Shown piece after piece: positions 57,322-64,000 of a DNA stretch of 64,000 nucleotides. Positions within the stretch are counted from its first letter, which is position 1; each line of letters opens with the position of its first letter. The notes beneath the pieces are model-generated. The model was not told where the DNA came from. It searched no databases and was given only the letters and a program-made list of their open reading frames with translations. Source of the DNA: Sphingomonas sp. 3P27F8 (GTDB lineage Bacteria > Pseudomonadota > Alphaproteobacteria > Sphingomonadales > Sphingomonadaceae); the NCBI RefSeq assembly GCF_005502745.1, contig NZ_SCNL01000001.1:1-64000 (forward strand), given 5' to 3'. The translations under genes and the position numbers were made by a program.

Positions 57322-57725
57322 CACGATGCGCCTCCAGCGGGGTCGATAGGCGCCAGCGTGCGGGTGCCGCCGGCGATGTGGCGGCCGACCTGCGAGACGA
57401 ACGCCTCGAAACGATCCCGACCGATGGCGCGGGCTGCGGCATCGGCTTCGGGCAGCGGCGCCGTCACCATCAACTGGTAGCGGACGAACAGCGACAGGCT
57501 TTCCAGCAGCACGTCGATGTCGCGCCGCGCGCCGGCGAGTTCGCGTGTCAGGCGGTCGAGGCGAACCTTGAGGAGGTCGTCGATTTCCTTGGTCCCCCGG
57601 CGCGCCAGCCAGTCTTTCAGCGCATCGTTGACGAGGTGGCTCTTGTTGCCGCGCGGACCGGCAGCGAGCGCTTCCAGCGCATCGCTGAGTTCGCGGTCGA
57701 TATAGAGGTTCTGGCGGATCTTCAT
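57321..57725 (-). CDS. CopG/RHH-like transfer regulator
   Basis: A 134-residue protein with an N-terminal ribbon-helix-helix fold (KIRQNLYIDRELSDALEALA, then NKSHLVNDALKDWLARRG), expected to bind DNA as a dimer. A helical, coiled-coil-like second half follows (RLTRELAGARRDIDVLLESL), then FVRYQLMV, which is typical of the CopG protein found between traG and trbB in Tn4371-type elements. Start Met 57725 is chosen; the open frame above it is a traG shadow. It may regulate the transfer operon. Confidence 0.88.
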   Translation of the reverse strand: MKIRQNLYIDRELSDALEALAAGPRGNKSHLVNDALKDWLARRGTKEIDDLLKVRLDRLTRELAGARRDIDVLLESLSLFVRYQLMVTAPLPEADAAARAIGRDRFEAFVSQVGRHIAGGTRTLAPIDPAGGAS

Positions 57726-57732
57726 CGCGACC

Positions 57733-59757
57733 TCAGAAATCCGGTATGAGGTCGCGCTTCGCGCCCTCGTTGATGGCATGCCCCCGGACGACGGCGTTTT
57801 GCCCTTGCGCCTGGTCCATGGCGCGCTTGTCGGCGGCGACATCGTCGTCGTCGGGCACGATCTGGGGATCGCGCGTTTCGGCGGCGTCGGTCGCCTTGGA
57901 AACCTGCTCGGGAAGGCCGGGATGGCGCTGCTGCTGCATCCCGCCATCGTCCTCGCCGCCGGCGGCGTCCTCCGCCTGGTGCAGTCGGTCATCGGTGCTG
58001 CGCACCTGGTTGGACCAGTCGTCGCCGCGCGACTTCGGGCGGTCGACATATTGGCCCGATGCCAACACCGGCGCGGGTGCCACGCGCGCGGCAAAGTTGC
58101 GATCGCGGAAGTAGCGCAGCTTGCGCGCCCGGATCGGCGCGAGCCCCGATACGAGCACGAGTTCCTCGTCGGGCGAAAGCTGCATCACCTCACCAGGCGT
58201 CAGGAGCTGGCGGGCGGTCTCCTGGCGGCTGACCATGACGTGCGCGAGCCAGGGCGCGAGCCGGTGACCGGCATAGTTGCGCATGGCGCGCTGCTCGGTC
58301 GCGGTGCCGAGCGCATCGGAAATGCGCTTGGCGGTCCGCTCGTCATTGGTCGCGAAGGCGACGCGGACATGGCAGTTGTCGAGGATGGCGTTGTGGTCAC
58401 CATACGCCTTCTCGATCTGGTTGAGGCTCTGCGCGATCAGGAAGGCGCGGATGCCGTAGCCGGCCATGAAGGCGAGGCTGGTCTCGAAGAAATCGAGGCG
58501 GCCCAGTGCCGGAAACTCGTCGAGCATCATCAGAAGTTGGTGCCGGCGCGAGGATGTGCCGGGCTGGTCGAGTCGCTCGGTGAGCCGACGGCCGATCTGG
58601 TTGAGCACGAGGCGGATCAGCGGCTTGGTGCGGCTGATGTCCGATGGCGGGATGACGAGGTAGAGCGACAAGGGGCGCTCGGCCTCGATCAGGTCGGCAA
58701 TTCGCCAGTCGCAGCGCGAGGTGACCTCCGCGACGGTCGGATCGCGATACAGGCCGAGGAAGGACATGGCCGTCGACAGCACGCCCGAACGCTCGTTCTC
58801 GCTCTTGTTGAGCAGTTCGCGCGCGGCGGAGGCGACGACGGGATGGACCCTCGGGTTCTTGTCGTCGCCGAGATGATTGGTGGTCATCATCCGGCGGAGC
58901 GTGGCGACGAAACTGCGCTGCGGATCGGAGAGGAAGGTCGCGACGCGCGCGAGCGTCTTATCCTCCTCGGCATAGAGGATGTGGAGGATCGCGCCGACCA
59001 GCAGCGAGTGGCTGGTCTTTTCCCAATGGTTGCGGCGTTCGAGCGCGCCTTCGGGATCGACCAGGATATCGGCGATGTTCTGGACGTCGCGCACTTCGTC
59101 GATACCGCGCCGGACCTCGAGCAGCGGATTATAATGCGCCGAGGCGGCGTCAGTCGGGTTGAACAGCAGGCAGTGCGAGAACCGCGCGCGCCAGCCCGCG
59201 GTCAGCGTCCAGTTCTCACCCTTGATATCATGGACGACGGTTGAGCCGGTCCAGGACAGCAAGGTAGGGACGACGAGGCCGACGCCCTTGCCCGATCGCG
59301 TTGGCGCGAACGCCATGATGTGCTCGGGGCCGTCATGGCGCAGATAACGGCCAGCGAGCGTGCCGAGCATGACGCCAGCGTCGCGATGCAGCCCGGCGCG
59401 CTCGACCTCGCGGGGGCTTGCCCAGCGAGCCGAACCATAGGTGGTGACGTTGCTCGACTGGCGCGCGCGCCACAGCGATCCGAAGATTGCCGCCGCACAG
59501 CCGACGAAGCCGCTGGCGCCGGCGAGCATGCCCGCCTTGTCGAAGACGATCGGGGCGTAGGCATCATAGTGATACCACCAGCCGAATAACGCCCAGGGAT
59601 GATAGACCGGCACGCGACCGAGCCGGAACCACGGCAACCCCAGTTCGGGTTGATAGGCCAGCATCGCCGCCGCCCACTGTGTCGCCGCCCACACCCCCGC
59701 GATGACGATCGCGAAGACGACAAGGATCTGGCCGATGAGCAATTTGGTGGGTGTCAC
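57733..59757 (-). CDS. traG: Conjugal transfer coupling protein TraG (VirD4-like)
   Basis: A 674-residue type IV coupling protein that docks the relaxase-DNA complex to the channel. Two N-terminal membrane segments (about 10-30 and 75-95) precede the cytosolic ATPase domain. Walker A is FAPTRSGKGVGLVVPTLL near residue 155, and Walker B-like LLMMLDEFPALG lies near 415. The polar tail (about 575-674) is Asp/Gln-rich. The start is GTG 59757. Usually the relaxase gene adjoins this gene on the same strand; here it does not. Confidence 0.95.
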   Translation of the reverse strand: MTPTKLLIGQILVVFAIVIAGVWAATQWAAAMLAYQPELGLPWFRLGRVPVYHPWALFGWWYHYDAYAPIVFDKAGMLAGASGFVGCAAAIFGSLWRARQSSNVTTYGSARWASPREVERAGLHRDAGVMLGTLAGRYLRHDGPEHIMAFAPTRSGKGVGLVVPTLLSWTGSTVVHDIKGENWTLTAGWRARFSHCLLFNPTDAASAHYNPLLEVRRGIDEVRDVQNIADILVDPEGALERRNHWEKTSHSLLVGAILHILYAEEDKTLARVATFLSDPQRSFVATLRRMMTTNHLGDDKNPRVHPVVASAARELLNKSENERSGVLSTAMSFLGLYRDPTVAEVTSRCDWRIADLIEAERPLSLYLVIPPSDISRTKPLIRLVLNQIGRRLTERLDQPGTSSRRHQLLMMLDEFPALGRLDFFETSLAFMAGYGIRAFLIAQSLNQIEKAYGDHNAILDNCHVRVAFATNDERTAKRISDALGTATEQRAMRNYAGHRLAPWLAHVMVSRQETARQLLTPGEVMQLSPDEELVLVSGLAPIRARKLRYFRDRNFAARVAPAPVLASGQYVDRPKSRGDDWSNQVRSTDDRLHQAEDAAGGEDDGGMQQQRHPGLPEQVSKATDAAETRDPQIVPDDDDVAADKRAMDQAQGQNAVVRGHAINEGAKRDLIPDF

Positions 59758-59918
59758 GTCGAAGCTCCCGCCCGCCGAACAGGATCGGCTGGGGCGGTCT
59801 CAGACTCGGTGACAGGCTCGAAAAACGGAACGGCGCTGATGGGCGCTGATGGGCTCGCGTCGGCCTGCTTTGGCCGAAAGGTGGAACCGGAAGCTATCCG
59901 GCAGGCGTCGTCCGGCGG
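59758..59918. other. Junction between transfer module and cargo
   Basis: A 161-base stretch where a relaxase gene would be expected to adjoin traG. No gene is seen. A 10-base direct repeat GGGCGCTGAT-like (GCGCTGATGG twice, about 59834-59852) marks the spot, as could happen at an insertion edge. No relaxase fragment can be recognised. Confidence 0.4.
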
Positions 59919-60824
59919 TTAGAGGCCTGCGTCTGTTCGGAGCGTTTCGATGCGTTCGCGCGAAACGGTCTCGACGATGTCGCGAAGGTCGCGGACCGAC
60001 TGTGAGAGGGCGCAGAGGTCGTCATTGCCGATCTCATAGCTCGCCGAATAACGCGCCTCGACATAGGCGCGCTTCAGAAGTTCAAAGCGGCGGCGGTCGA
60101 CCCGGGTCGCACGCGGCCATGCCTCGATCAGGCGGGGTTCGCTATCCTCAGCGAGCGAGCGCAGGAATTTGATGTTGTGCGAGCGCGGAAAATACAGGGT
60201 GCGAACAAGCAGGAAGCAAATATAGGCCCGCTCGGTCGCTTGATGGAGCAGGAAAGCCGCATCTTTCAATTCGCCCTCCTGAAGTGCGAATGCTGCCAGT
60301 TTGATCCCGCTGTCGATCTTGGCGAGCCAGTCTTGGAAGTAGGTGGAGGCCATCTCATAAGCATCGGCGGCCGTCAGTGGCTGCGGGGTGGCAAGTGCGC
60401 TCCCGGGCAATTCGTAGAGAACGATCCCGTCGCGGGCGATATCAACCCAGAAATATTCGCCCCGGCTTAGCGCTTGGTTCACCTCCTCCAGCGTGTGGAC
60501 GATGATATTCACGGGTCGCGCGATTGCGGTGTCGCGCAGGATCTTGTCTTCGGCAACGTACCAGTAATCGGCGATATCAGTGAGATCGGGATGGCTGACG
60601 ATGACCAGCAGATCATAGTCGGACTGGTAGCCATTTTCGGGTTCATCAACCCAATCGTCCCGCGCATAGCTGCCGAACAGGACGACTTTGAGGATGCTCC
60701 CGTTTTTCTTCCAGGGCTGGGTCGCGCGCGCCGTCGCCTCGGCAAACTCGCCCATCAGCAATTGCTTCACCCGATCCAGTTCGCCTTGCTGGACCGAGGG
60801 CAGATGATCAACATCAGAGCGCAC
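59919..60824 (-). CDS. Nucleotidyltransferase-HEPN fusion protein
   Basis: A 301-residue protein. Residues 40-75 carry the minimal nucleotidyltransferase motif FGSYARDDWVD...SDYDLLVIV, with the GS and paired Asp metal residues. A HEPN-type helical domain fills about 160-290. Its most conserved segment reads RTLYFPRSHNIKFLRSL, in which Arg and His are separated by seven residues rather than the usual four to six. The two domains are fused, as in known MNT-HEPN proteins. Start GTG 60824 fits family N-termini (VRSDVDHLPSVQQGELDRV). Possibly a toxin or regulatory protein; divergent from a Fic gene. Confidence 0.82.
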   Translation of the reverse strand: MRSDVDHLPSVQQGELDRVKQLLMGEFAEATARATQPWKKNGSILKVVLFGSYARDDWVDEPENGYQSDYDLLVIVSHPDLTDIADYWYVAEDKILRDTAIARPVNIIVHTLEEVNQALSRGEYFWVDIARDGIVLYELPGSALATPQPLTAADAYEMASTYFQDWLAKIDSGIKLAAFALQEGELKDAAFLLHQATERAYICFLLVRTLYFPRSHNIKFLRSLAEDSEPRLIEAWPRATRVDRRRFELLKRAYVEARYSASYEIGNDDLCALSQSVRDLRDIVETVSRERIETLRTDAGL

Positions 60825-60958
60825 GGCGACGATTCTCGCGAGAGACCAGGCGCTTGGCAAGCCTTGACCGCGTGCATGGACACGTCGATGGTCCCGCCTC
60901 ACGCACGAGCACAGCCTCGTAGATATCGTACACGCCTGCGCATCGCCCCGTCGTCTCC

Positions 60959-61023
60959 CTTATTTAAGCCCGCTTACCTTAGCTTGTTTGCTAATTAAGC
61001 CAAGTGCCAGTTGCTTAAATAAG
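60959..61023. promoter_or_regulatory. Perfect 11-bp inverted repeat in the HEPN-Fic divergent region
   Basis: CTTATTTAAGC at 60959-60969 is the exact reverse complement of GCTTAAATAAG at 61013-61023, with a 43-base centre. A further TTAAGC half-site is at 60995-61000. The stretch is AT-rich in a GC-rich genome and sits 25 bases before the Fic start, so an operator and divergent promoters are likely. Which protein binds is unknown. Confidence 0.7.
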
Positions 61024-61047
61024 AGGTTTTCCGCATATTGGGTCCGC

Positions 61048-62229
61048 ATGGTCGATCCTGAACCGAATCTGCGGCTGGGCCGCTTCGTCGAGACCCCCGT
61101 TGCGGGCGAGGTTGTGCGAGCCTTCGTGCCACCACCGCTTCCACCAGCGCCACCCATCGACGTGCTGGGCCTCCTCGACCGTCTCAGTCTGGCCGAGCGC
61201 GCCTTGGGGCGCCTCGACGGTATCACCATGCTGCTGCCGCGCCAGGAACTCTTCCTCTACATGTACGTGCGAAAGGAAGCGGTGCTGTCCTCTCAGATCG
61301 AGGGCACGCAATCGACCTTGTCGGACCTGCTCCGCTTCGAAACCGAGGCGCAGGCTGGCCAGCCGATCGACGATATCCGCGAGGTCTCGAACTATGTCGA
61401 CGCCATGATGTACGGGCTCGATCGGCTGGAAGAGCTGCCGCTGTCGCTCCGTCTCATCCGAGAGATGCACGAACGCTTGCTGCAAAGCGGCCGGGGCGGC
61501 ACCAAGAGCCCCGGCGAATTCCGCCGTTCGCAGAATTGGATCGGCGGCACGCGCCCAGGCAACGCGCTGTTTGTGCCACCGCCGATTACGGAACTCGATG
61601 GCTGCCTGGATGCTCTCGAACGCTTCATGCACGAGAGTGAATCTCGCCTGCCCGCACTGATCAAGGCGGGCCTCCTCCACGTCCAGTTCGAGACAATTCA
61701 CCCGTTCCTTGATGGCAATGGCCGCATCGGCCGTCTGCTGGTGACGCTGTACCTTTGCGTCAACGGCGTCCTGCGCAAGCCGCTGCTCTATCTCAGCCTC
61801 TATCTGAAAACCCACCGAGCCGACTATTACAGGCTGCTGCAGGAGGTGCGGGAGCATGGAGCATGGGAGGCGTGGCTTGATTTCTTTCTCGCCGGCGTTG
61901 CCGACACTGCCAACCAGGCCTTCGATGCGGCCACGCGCATCGTCGAGCTCTTCAAGGAGGACCGGGAAAACGTCACTGCGAACAGCGATCGCGCCGGGTC
62001 AGCGCTGCGTGTTCACGACCTTTTCCAACAGAATCCCTTTCTCAGCGCCAATCAGTTGGTTCAGCGGACCGGCCTATCCGCCCCGACCGTCAATGCTGTC
62101 CTTGCTGATCTTGAACGGCTGGGTGTGGTCGAAGAGATCACGGGCAAAAAGCGAAGCCGCGTCTTCGGCTATCGAAGGTATTTGGCTATATTGAGCGAGG
62201 GCACCGCGCCCCTCCCGGCCGTCGGCTGA
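61048..62229 (+). CDS. Fic-domain protein (AMPylase-type) with winged helix
   Basis: A 393-residue Fic protein. An N-terminal inhibitory helix is predicted from S81-S-Q-I-E85-G86, matching the (S/T)xxxE(G/N) motif, so the enzyme is likely auto-inhibited (class II). The Fic core has HPFLDGNGRIGRL at 218-230, the complete catalytic loop. The C-terminus (about 325-390) is a winged helix (FLSANQLVQRTGLSAPTVNAVL). The usual activity is transfer of AMP from ATP to a protein. Start ATG 61048 is chosen because the 20 residues before it are unlike family members. Divergent from the MNT-HEPN gene. Confidence 0.9.
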   Translation: MVDPEPNLRLGRFVETPVAGEVVRAFVPPPLPPAPPIDVLGLLDRLSLAERALGRLDGITMLLPRQELFLYMYVRKEAVLSSQIEGTQSTLSDLLRFETEAQAGQPIDDIREVSNYVDAMMYGLDRLEELPLSLRLIREMHERLLQSGRGGTKSPGEFRRSQNWIGGTRPGNALFVPPPITELDGCLDALERFMHESESRLPALIKAGLLHVQFETIHPFLDGNGRIGRLLVTLYLCVNGVLRKPLLYLSLYLKTHRADYYRLLQEVREHGAWEAWLDFFLAGVADTANQAFDAATRIVELFKEDRENVTANSDRAGSALRVHDLFQQNPFLSANQLVQRTGLSAPTVNAVLADLERLGVVEEITGKKRSRVFGYRRYLAILSEGTAPLPAVG

Positions 62230-62330
62230 TCGGCCGGCCATTGGATAATCGACGGCCACCGCAATTGTACCTCATCTCGCGAAACGTGCGACTGTGTGTT
62301 ACCTGACAGCATTCGAAAAAGAGGGCGGCA

Positions 62331-63602
62331 ATGGGTGTGATACGCGGCGATTCTAGCAAAGACCGTGTTGGAACAATCTCGCTGGATTACCATGCCACGA
62401 CGCCGGTCGCGCCTGAGGTCGTCGCCGCGATGATCCCATTCTTCTCGGACACCTCTTGGAACGCCCATTCTGCACATGCGGGCGGCGCGATCGCTGCGAG
62501 CGCCGTCGCCGTCGCCCGCGCGCAGGTGGCAGACCTGGTTGGAAGTGCTCCAAGCGAGATCATCTTCACCTCTGGTGCCACCGAAGCGAATAATATCGCC
62601 ATTCTTGGTACGGCAGCCGCCGCGACCCATTCCGGGTCTATTCGGCGACGCATCCTCACCTCGACAATCGAACACAAATGCGTTCTCGAAGCGGCTGGCC
62701 ACCTGTCGAGTGTTGGCTTCGTACACGAACTGATACCCGTAACCGCAGAAGGGCTTATCGACCTCGCCGTCCTGAGCGAAATGCTCGATGAGGAAGTCCT
62801 CCTCGTCAGCGTGATGGCGGCGAGCAACGAAATCGGCGTCATCCAGCCTCTGGCTCAAATTGGCGAACTAGCTGGGGATTATGGAGCAATTTTCCATGTC
62901 GATGCCGCGCAGGCGGTGGGACGCGTGCCGTTTGACGTATTTGCCCTCCGCTGCGACCTCGCGAGTTTCTCTGGCCACAAAATGTACGGCCCCAATGGGA
63001 TCGGGGCGCTCTTTGTGTCATCCGCAGCCGAGCTAAAGCCTCGACCGATCATGTTTGGAGGGGGACAGGAGCAAGGACTCCGACCGGGTACGCTGGCCGT
63101 CCCTTTGATCGTCGGCTTTGGTAAAGCTGCAGCGATCGCGGCGGAACGGATGGAGGCAGACGCCAGGCATCTTACCGAAATCGCTCATCTTTTTGTGAGC
63201 AATCTCAGATTGCTGGGGATCGCGGCGCGCCTCAATGGTGCTCCTTCACCCCGTTTGCCAGGCAGTCTGAACCTGCTGATTGACGGCGTCGACGCTGACG
63301 ATGTCGTTCTGCGCCTTGGCGATGATCTGCATCTGTCGACCGGATCGGCCTGTCAATCGGGCGAGCTTCAAGGATCCCATGTGTTGCGGGCGCTCGGTCT
63401 GTCGGATCAAGACGTTGCTTCTTCGTTCCGCATATGTTTTGGGCGTGAACATACCGAATCAGACGCGATTGTTGCCGCCAAACTGCTTGCAGAAGCAGTA
63501 GCCTCATGCGAGAAGCCCACTGGAGGAGGCGTCCAGCAGCGGGGTAGCGACGGTGGAAAGGTTCACGGCGAAAGATTTTCGCCCGCAATTTGCGGGACAT
63601 GA
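62331..63602 (+). CDS. Cysteine desulfurase, IscS/DndA-like
   Basis: A 423-residue PLP enzyme that takes sulfur from cysteine. His115 (TIEHK), Asp191 and Gln194 (HVDAAQAVG), PLP-Lys217 (FSGHKMYGP) and the persulfide Cys341 (STGSACQSGE) are all present, the last in the short active-site loop of the IscS group. In phosphorothioation systems such an enzyme (DndA or SspA) supplies sulfur to DNA. The next gene, a DUF4007 protein, begins within its last 50 bases. No iron-sulfur assembly genes are adjacent, which favours the DNA-modification role over housekeeping IscS. AGAGGGC lies before ATG 62331. Confidence 0.88.
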   Translation: MGVIRGDSSKDRVGTISLDYHATTPVAPEVVAAMIPFFSDTSWNAHSAHAGGAIAASAVAVARAQVADLVGSAPSEIIFTSGATEANNIAILGTAAAATHSGSIRRRILTSTIEHKCVLEAAGHLSSVGFVHELIPVTAEGLIDLAVLSEMLDEEVLLVSVMAASNEIGVIQPLAQIGELAGDYGAIFHVDAAQAVGRVPFDVFALRCDLASFSGHKMYGPNGIGALFVSSAAELKPRPIMFGGGQEQGLRPGTLAVPLIVGFGKAAAIAAERMEADARHLTEIAHLFVSNLRLLGIAARLNGAPSPRLPGSLNLLIDGVDADDVVLRLGDDLHLSTGSACQSGELQGSHVLRALGLSDQDVASSFRICFGREHTESDAIVAAKLLAEAVASCEKPTGGGVQQRGSDGGKVHGERFSPAICGT

Positions 63603-64000
63603 AACCTTTCCTCTCAGAACGCTTTGGCTAAAAAAGGCGTTCGAGGCCGTAAAAGACGGTGCCGATCGTAATATCTTCGTTGCCGCTGACGCAATCGTTC
63701 GATTTGGTGTGGGTAAAAACATGGCGCAAGCAATGCGTCATTGGAGCGTGGCGACTGGTATTATTGAGGATGTGGAGACGCAATGCCTCCCATCACCGCT
63801 CGGATCAGCAATCTTTGCTAATGACGGCGGTCTCGATCCCTATCTCGAGCACCCGGCCACGTTATGGCTGATCCATTTGGCGCTCGCCGGATCGCCTGAA
63901 ATGTCCACAACATGGTATTGGGCATTCAACGTCTTCGGGAGCCTCGCATTCGACCGCGAGGCACTGACGCGCGGTCTGCTTGATATTGCCCAAGAACGCG
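63553..64000 (+). CDS. DUF4007 family protein, partial (cut by window end)
   Basis: The first 149 residues of a protein that continues past the window. It starts at GTG 63553, inside the desulfurase gene, and overlaps it by 50 bases. The segments FAGHETFPLRTLWLKK, VRFGVGKNMAQAMRHW, DPYLEHPATLWLIHLAL and TTWYWAFNVF form the DUF4007 pattern. This family is found beside cysteine desulfurase and PAPS-reductase-like genes of DNA phosphorothioation loci. The role is not established; it may act in modification or in sensing. Confidence 0.8.
   Translation, partial: MERFTAKDFRPQFAGHETFPLRTLWLKKAFEAVKDGADRNIFVAADAIVRFGVGKNMAQAMRHWSVATGIIEDVETQCLPSPLGSAIFANDGGLDPYLEHPATLWLIHLALAGSPEMSTTWYWAFNVFGSLAFDREALTRGLLDIAQER

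Noticed and set aside
57778-59244. Long plus-strand open frame (488 codons) opposite traG
   Set aside because: The minus strand gives a complete TraG with Walker motifs; the plus frame is a compositional shadow typical of GC-rich DNA, with no recognisable protein.
62331-63602. Housekeeping IscS of an isc operon
   Set aside because: No iscR, iscU, iscA or hsc genes are near, and the following DUF4007 gene and ICE location fit a DNA-modification cargo better; this remains an inference.

Overview
The window is GC-rich, tightly packed bacterial chromosome, most likely from a member of the Sphingomonadales (Sphingomonas or a close relative; Alphaproteobacteria). This is inferred from a PEPxxWA-CTERM protein, an alphaproteobacterial-type SspB, an ATP12-family F1 chaperone, the order hisB-yciI-hisH-hisA-hisF, a MutL with an endonuclease motif, and a mreB-mreC-mreD-mrdA-rodA cluster.

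Layout. 1-2.3 kb: aldo/keto reductase and an MFS exporter. 2.5-3.4 kb: a decayed tyrosine integrase beside tRNA-Pro. 3.6-5.5 kb: two convergent acyl-CoA dehydrogenases, one lacking its central part. 5.5-15.7 kb: core genes (crcB, an RluC/D-type pseudouridine synthase, an ATP12 chaperone, gmk, fumC, sspB and the his operon). 16-23.7 kb: mutL divergent from the rod-shape operon. 23.75-24.3 kb: tRNA-Lys followed by another integrase fragment. 24.5-31.8 kb: mixed accessory genes (HTH regulator, PEPxxWA protein, MBL-fold hydrolase, serine hydrolase, flavin reductase, amidohydrolase, membrane protein). 31.8-37.7 kb: an overlapping five-gene signalling cassette (EAL protein, LysM lipoprotein, membrane Ser/Thr kinase, TagH-like FHA protein, PP2C phosphatase). 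It resembles the post-translational control module of type VI secretion, but no structural T6SS genes are in the window. 38-43.8 kb: SDR dehydrogenase, beta-propeller glycosidase-like protein and a paoABC-type molybdenum oxidoreductase. 43.9-45.5 kb: two hypothetical envelope genes.

From about 46.28 kb to beyond the right edge lies an integrative and conjugative element (ICE). Its left border is a detached tRNA-Ser-like 3' end. It is followed by a P4-type integrase, an AlpA-like regulator, a DUF2274 protein, and a leftward operon traG-copG-trbB-C-D-E-J-L-F-G-I that encodes a P-type type IV secretion system. The relaxase expected next to traG is absent. In its place is cargo: a nucleotidyltransferase-HEPN protein divergent from a Fic protein, with a perfect 11-bp inverted repeat between them, then an IscS/DndA-like cysteine desulfurase overlapping a DUF4007 gene cut by the window end. 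The last pair looks like the start of a DNA-phosphorothioation-type defence locus. This cargo block is the most promising place for an unusual system.
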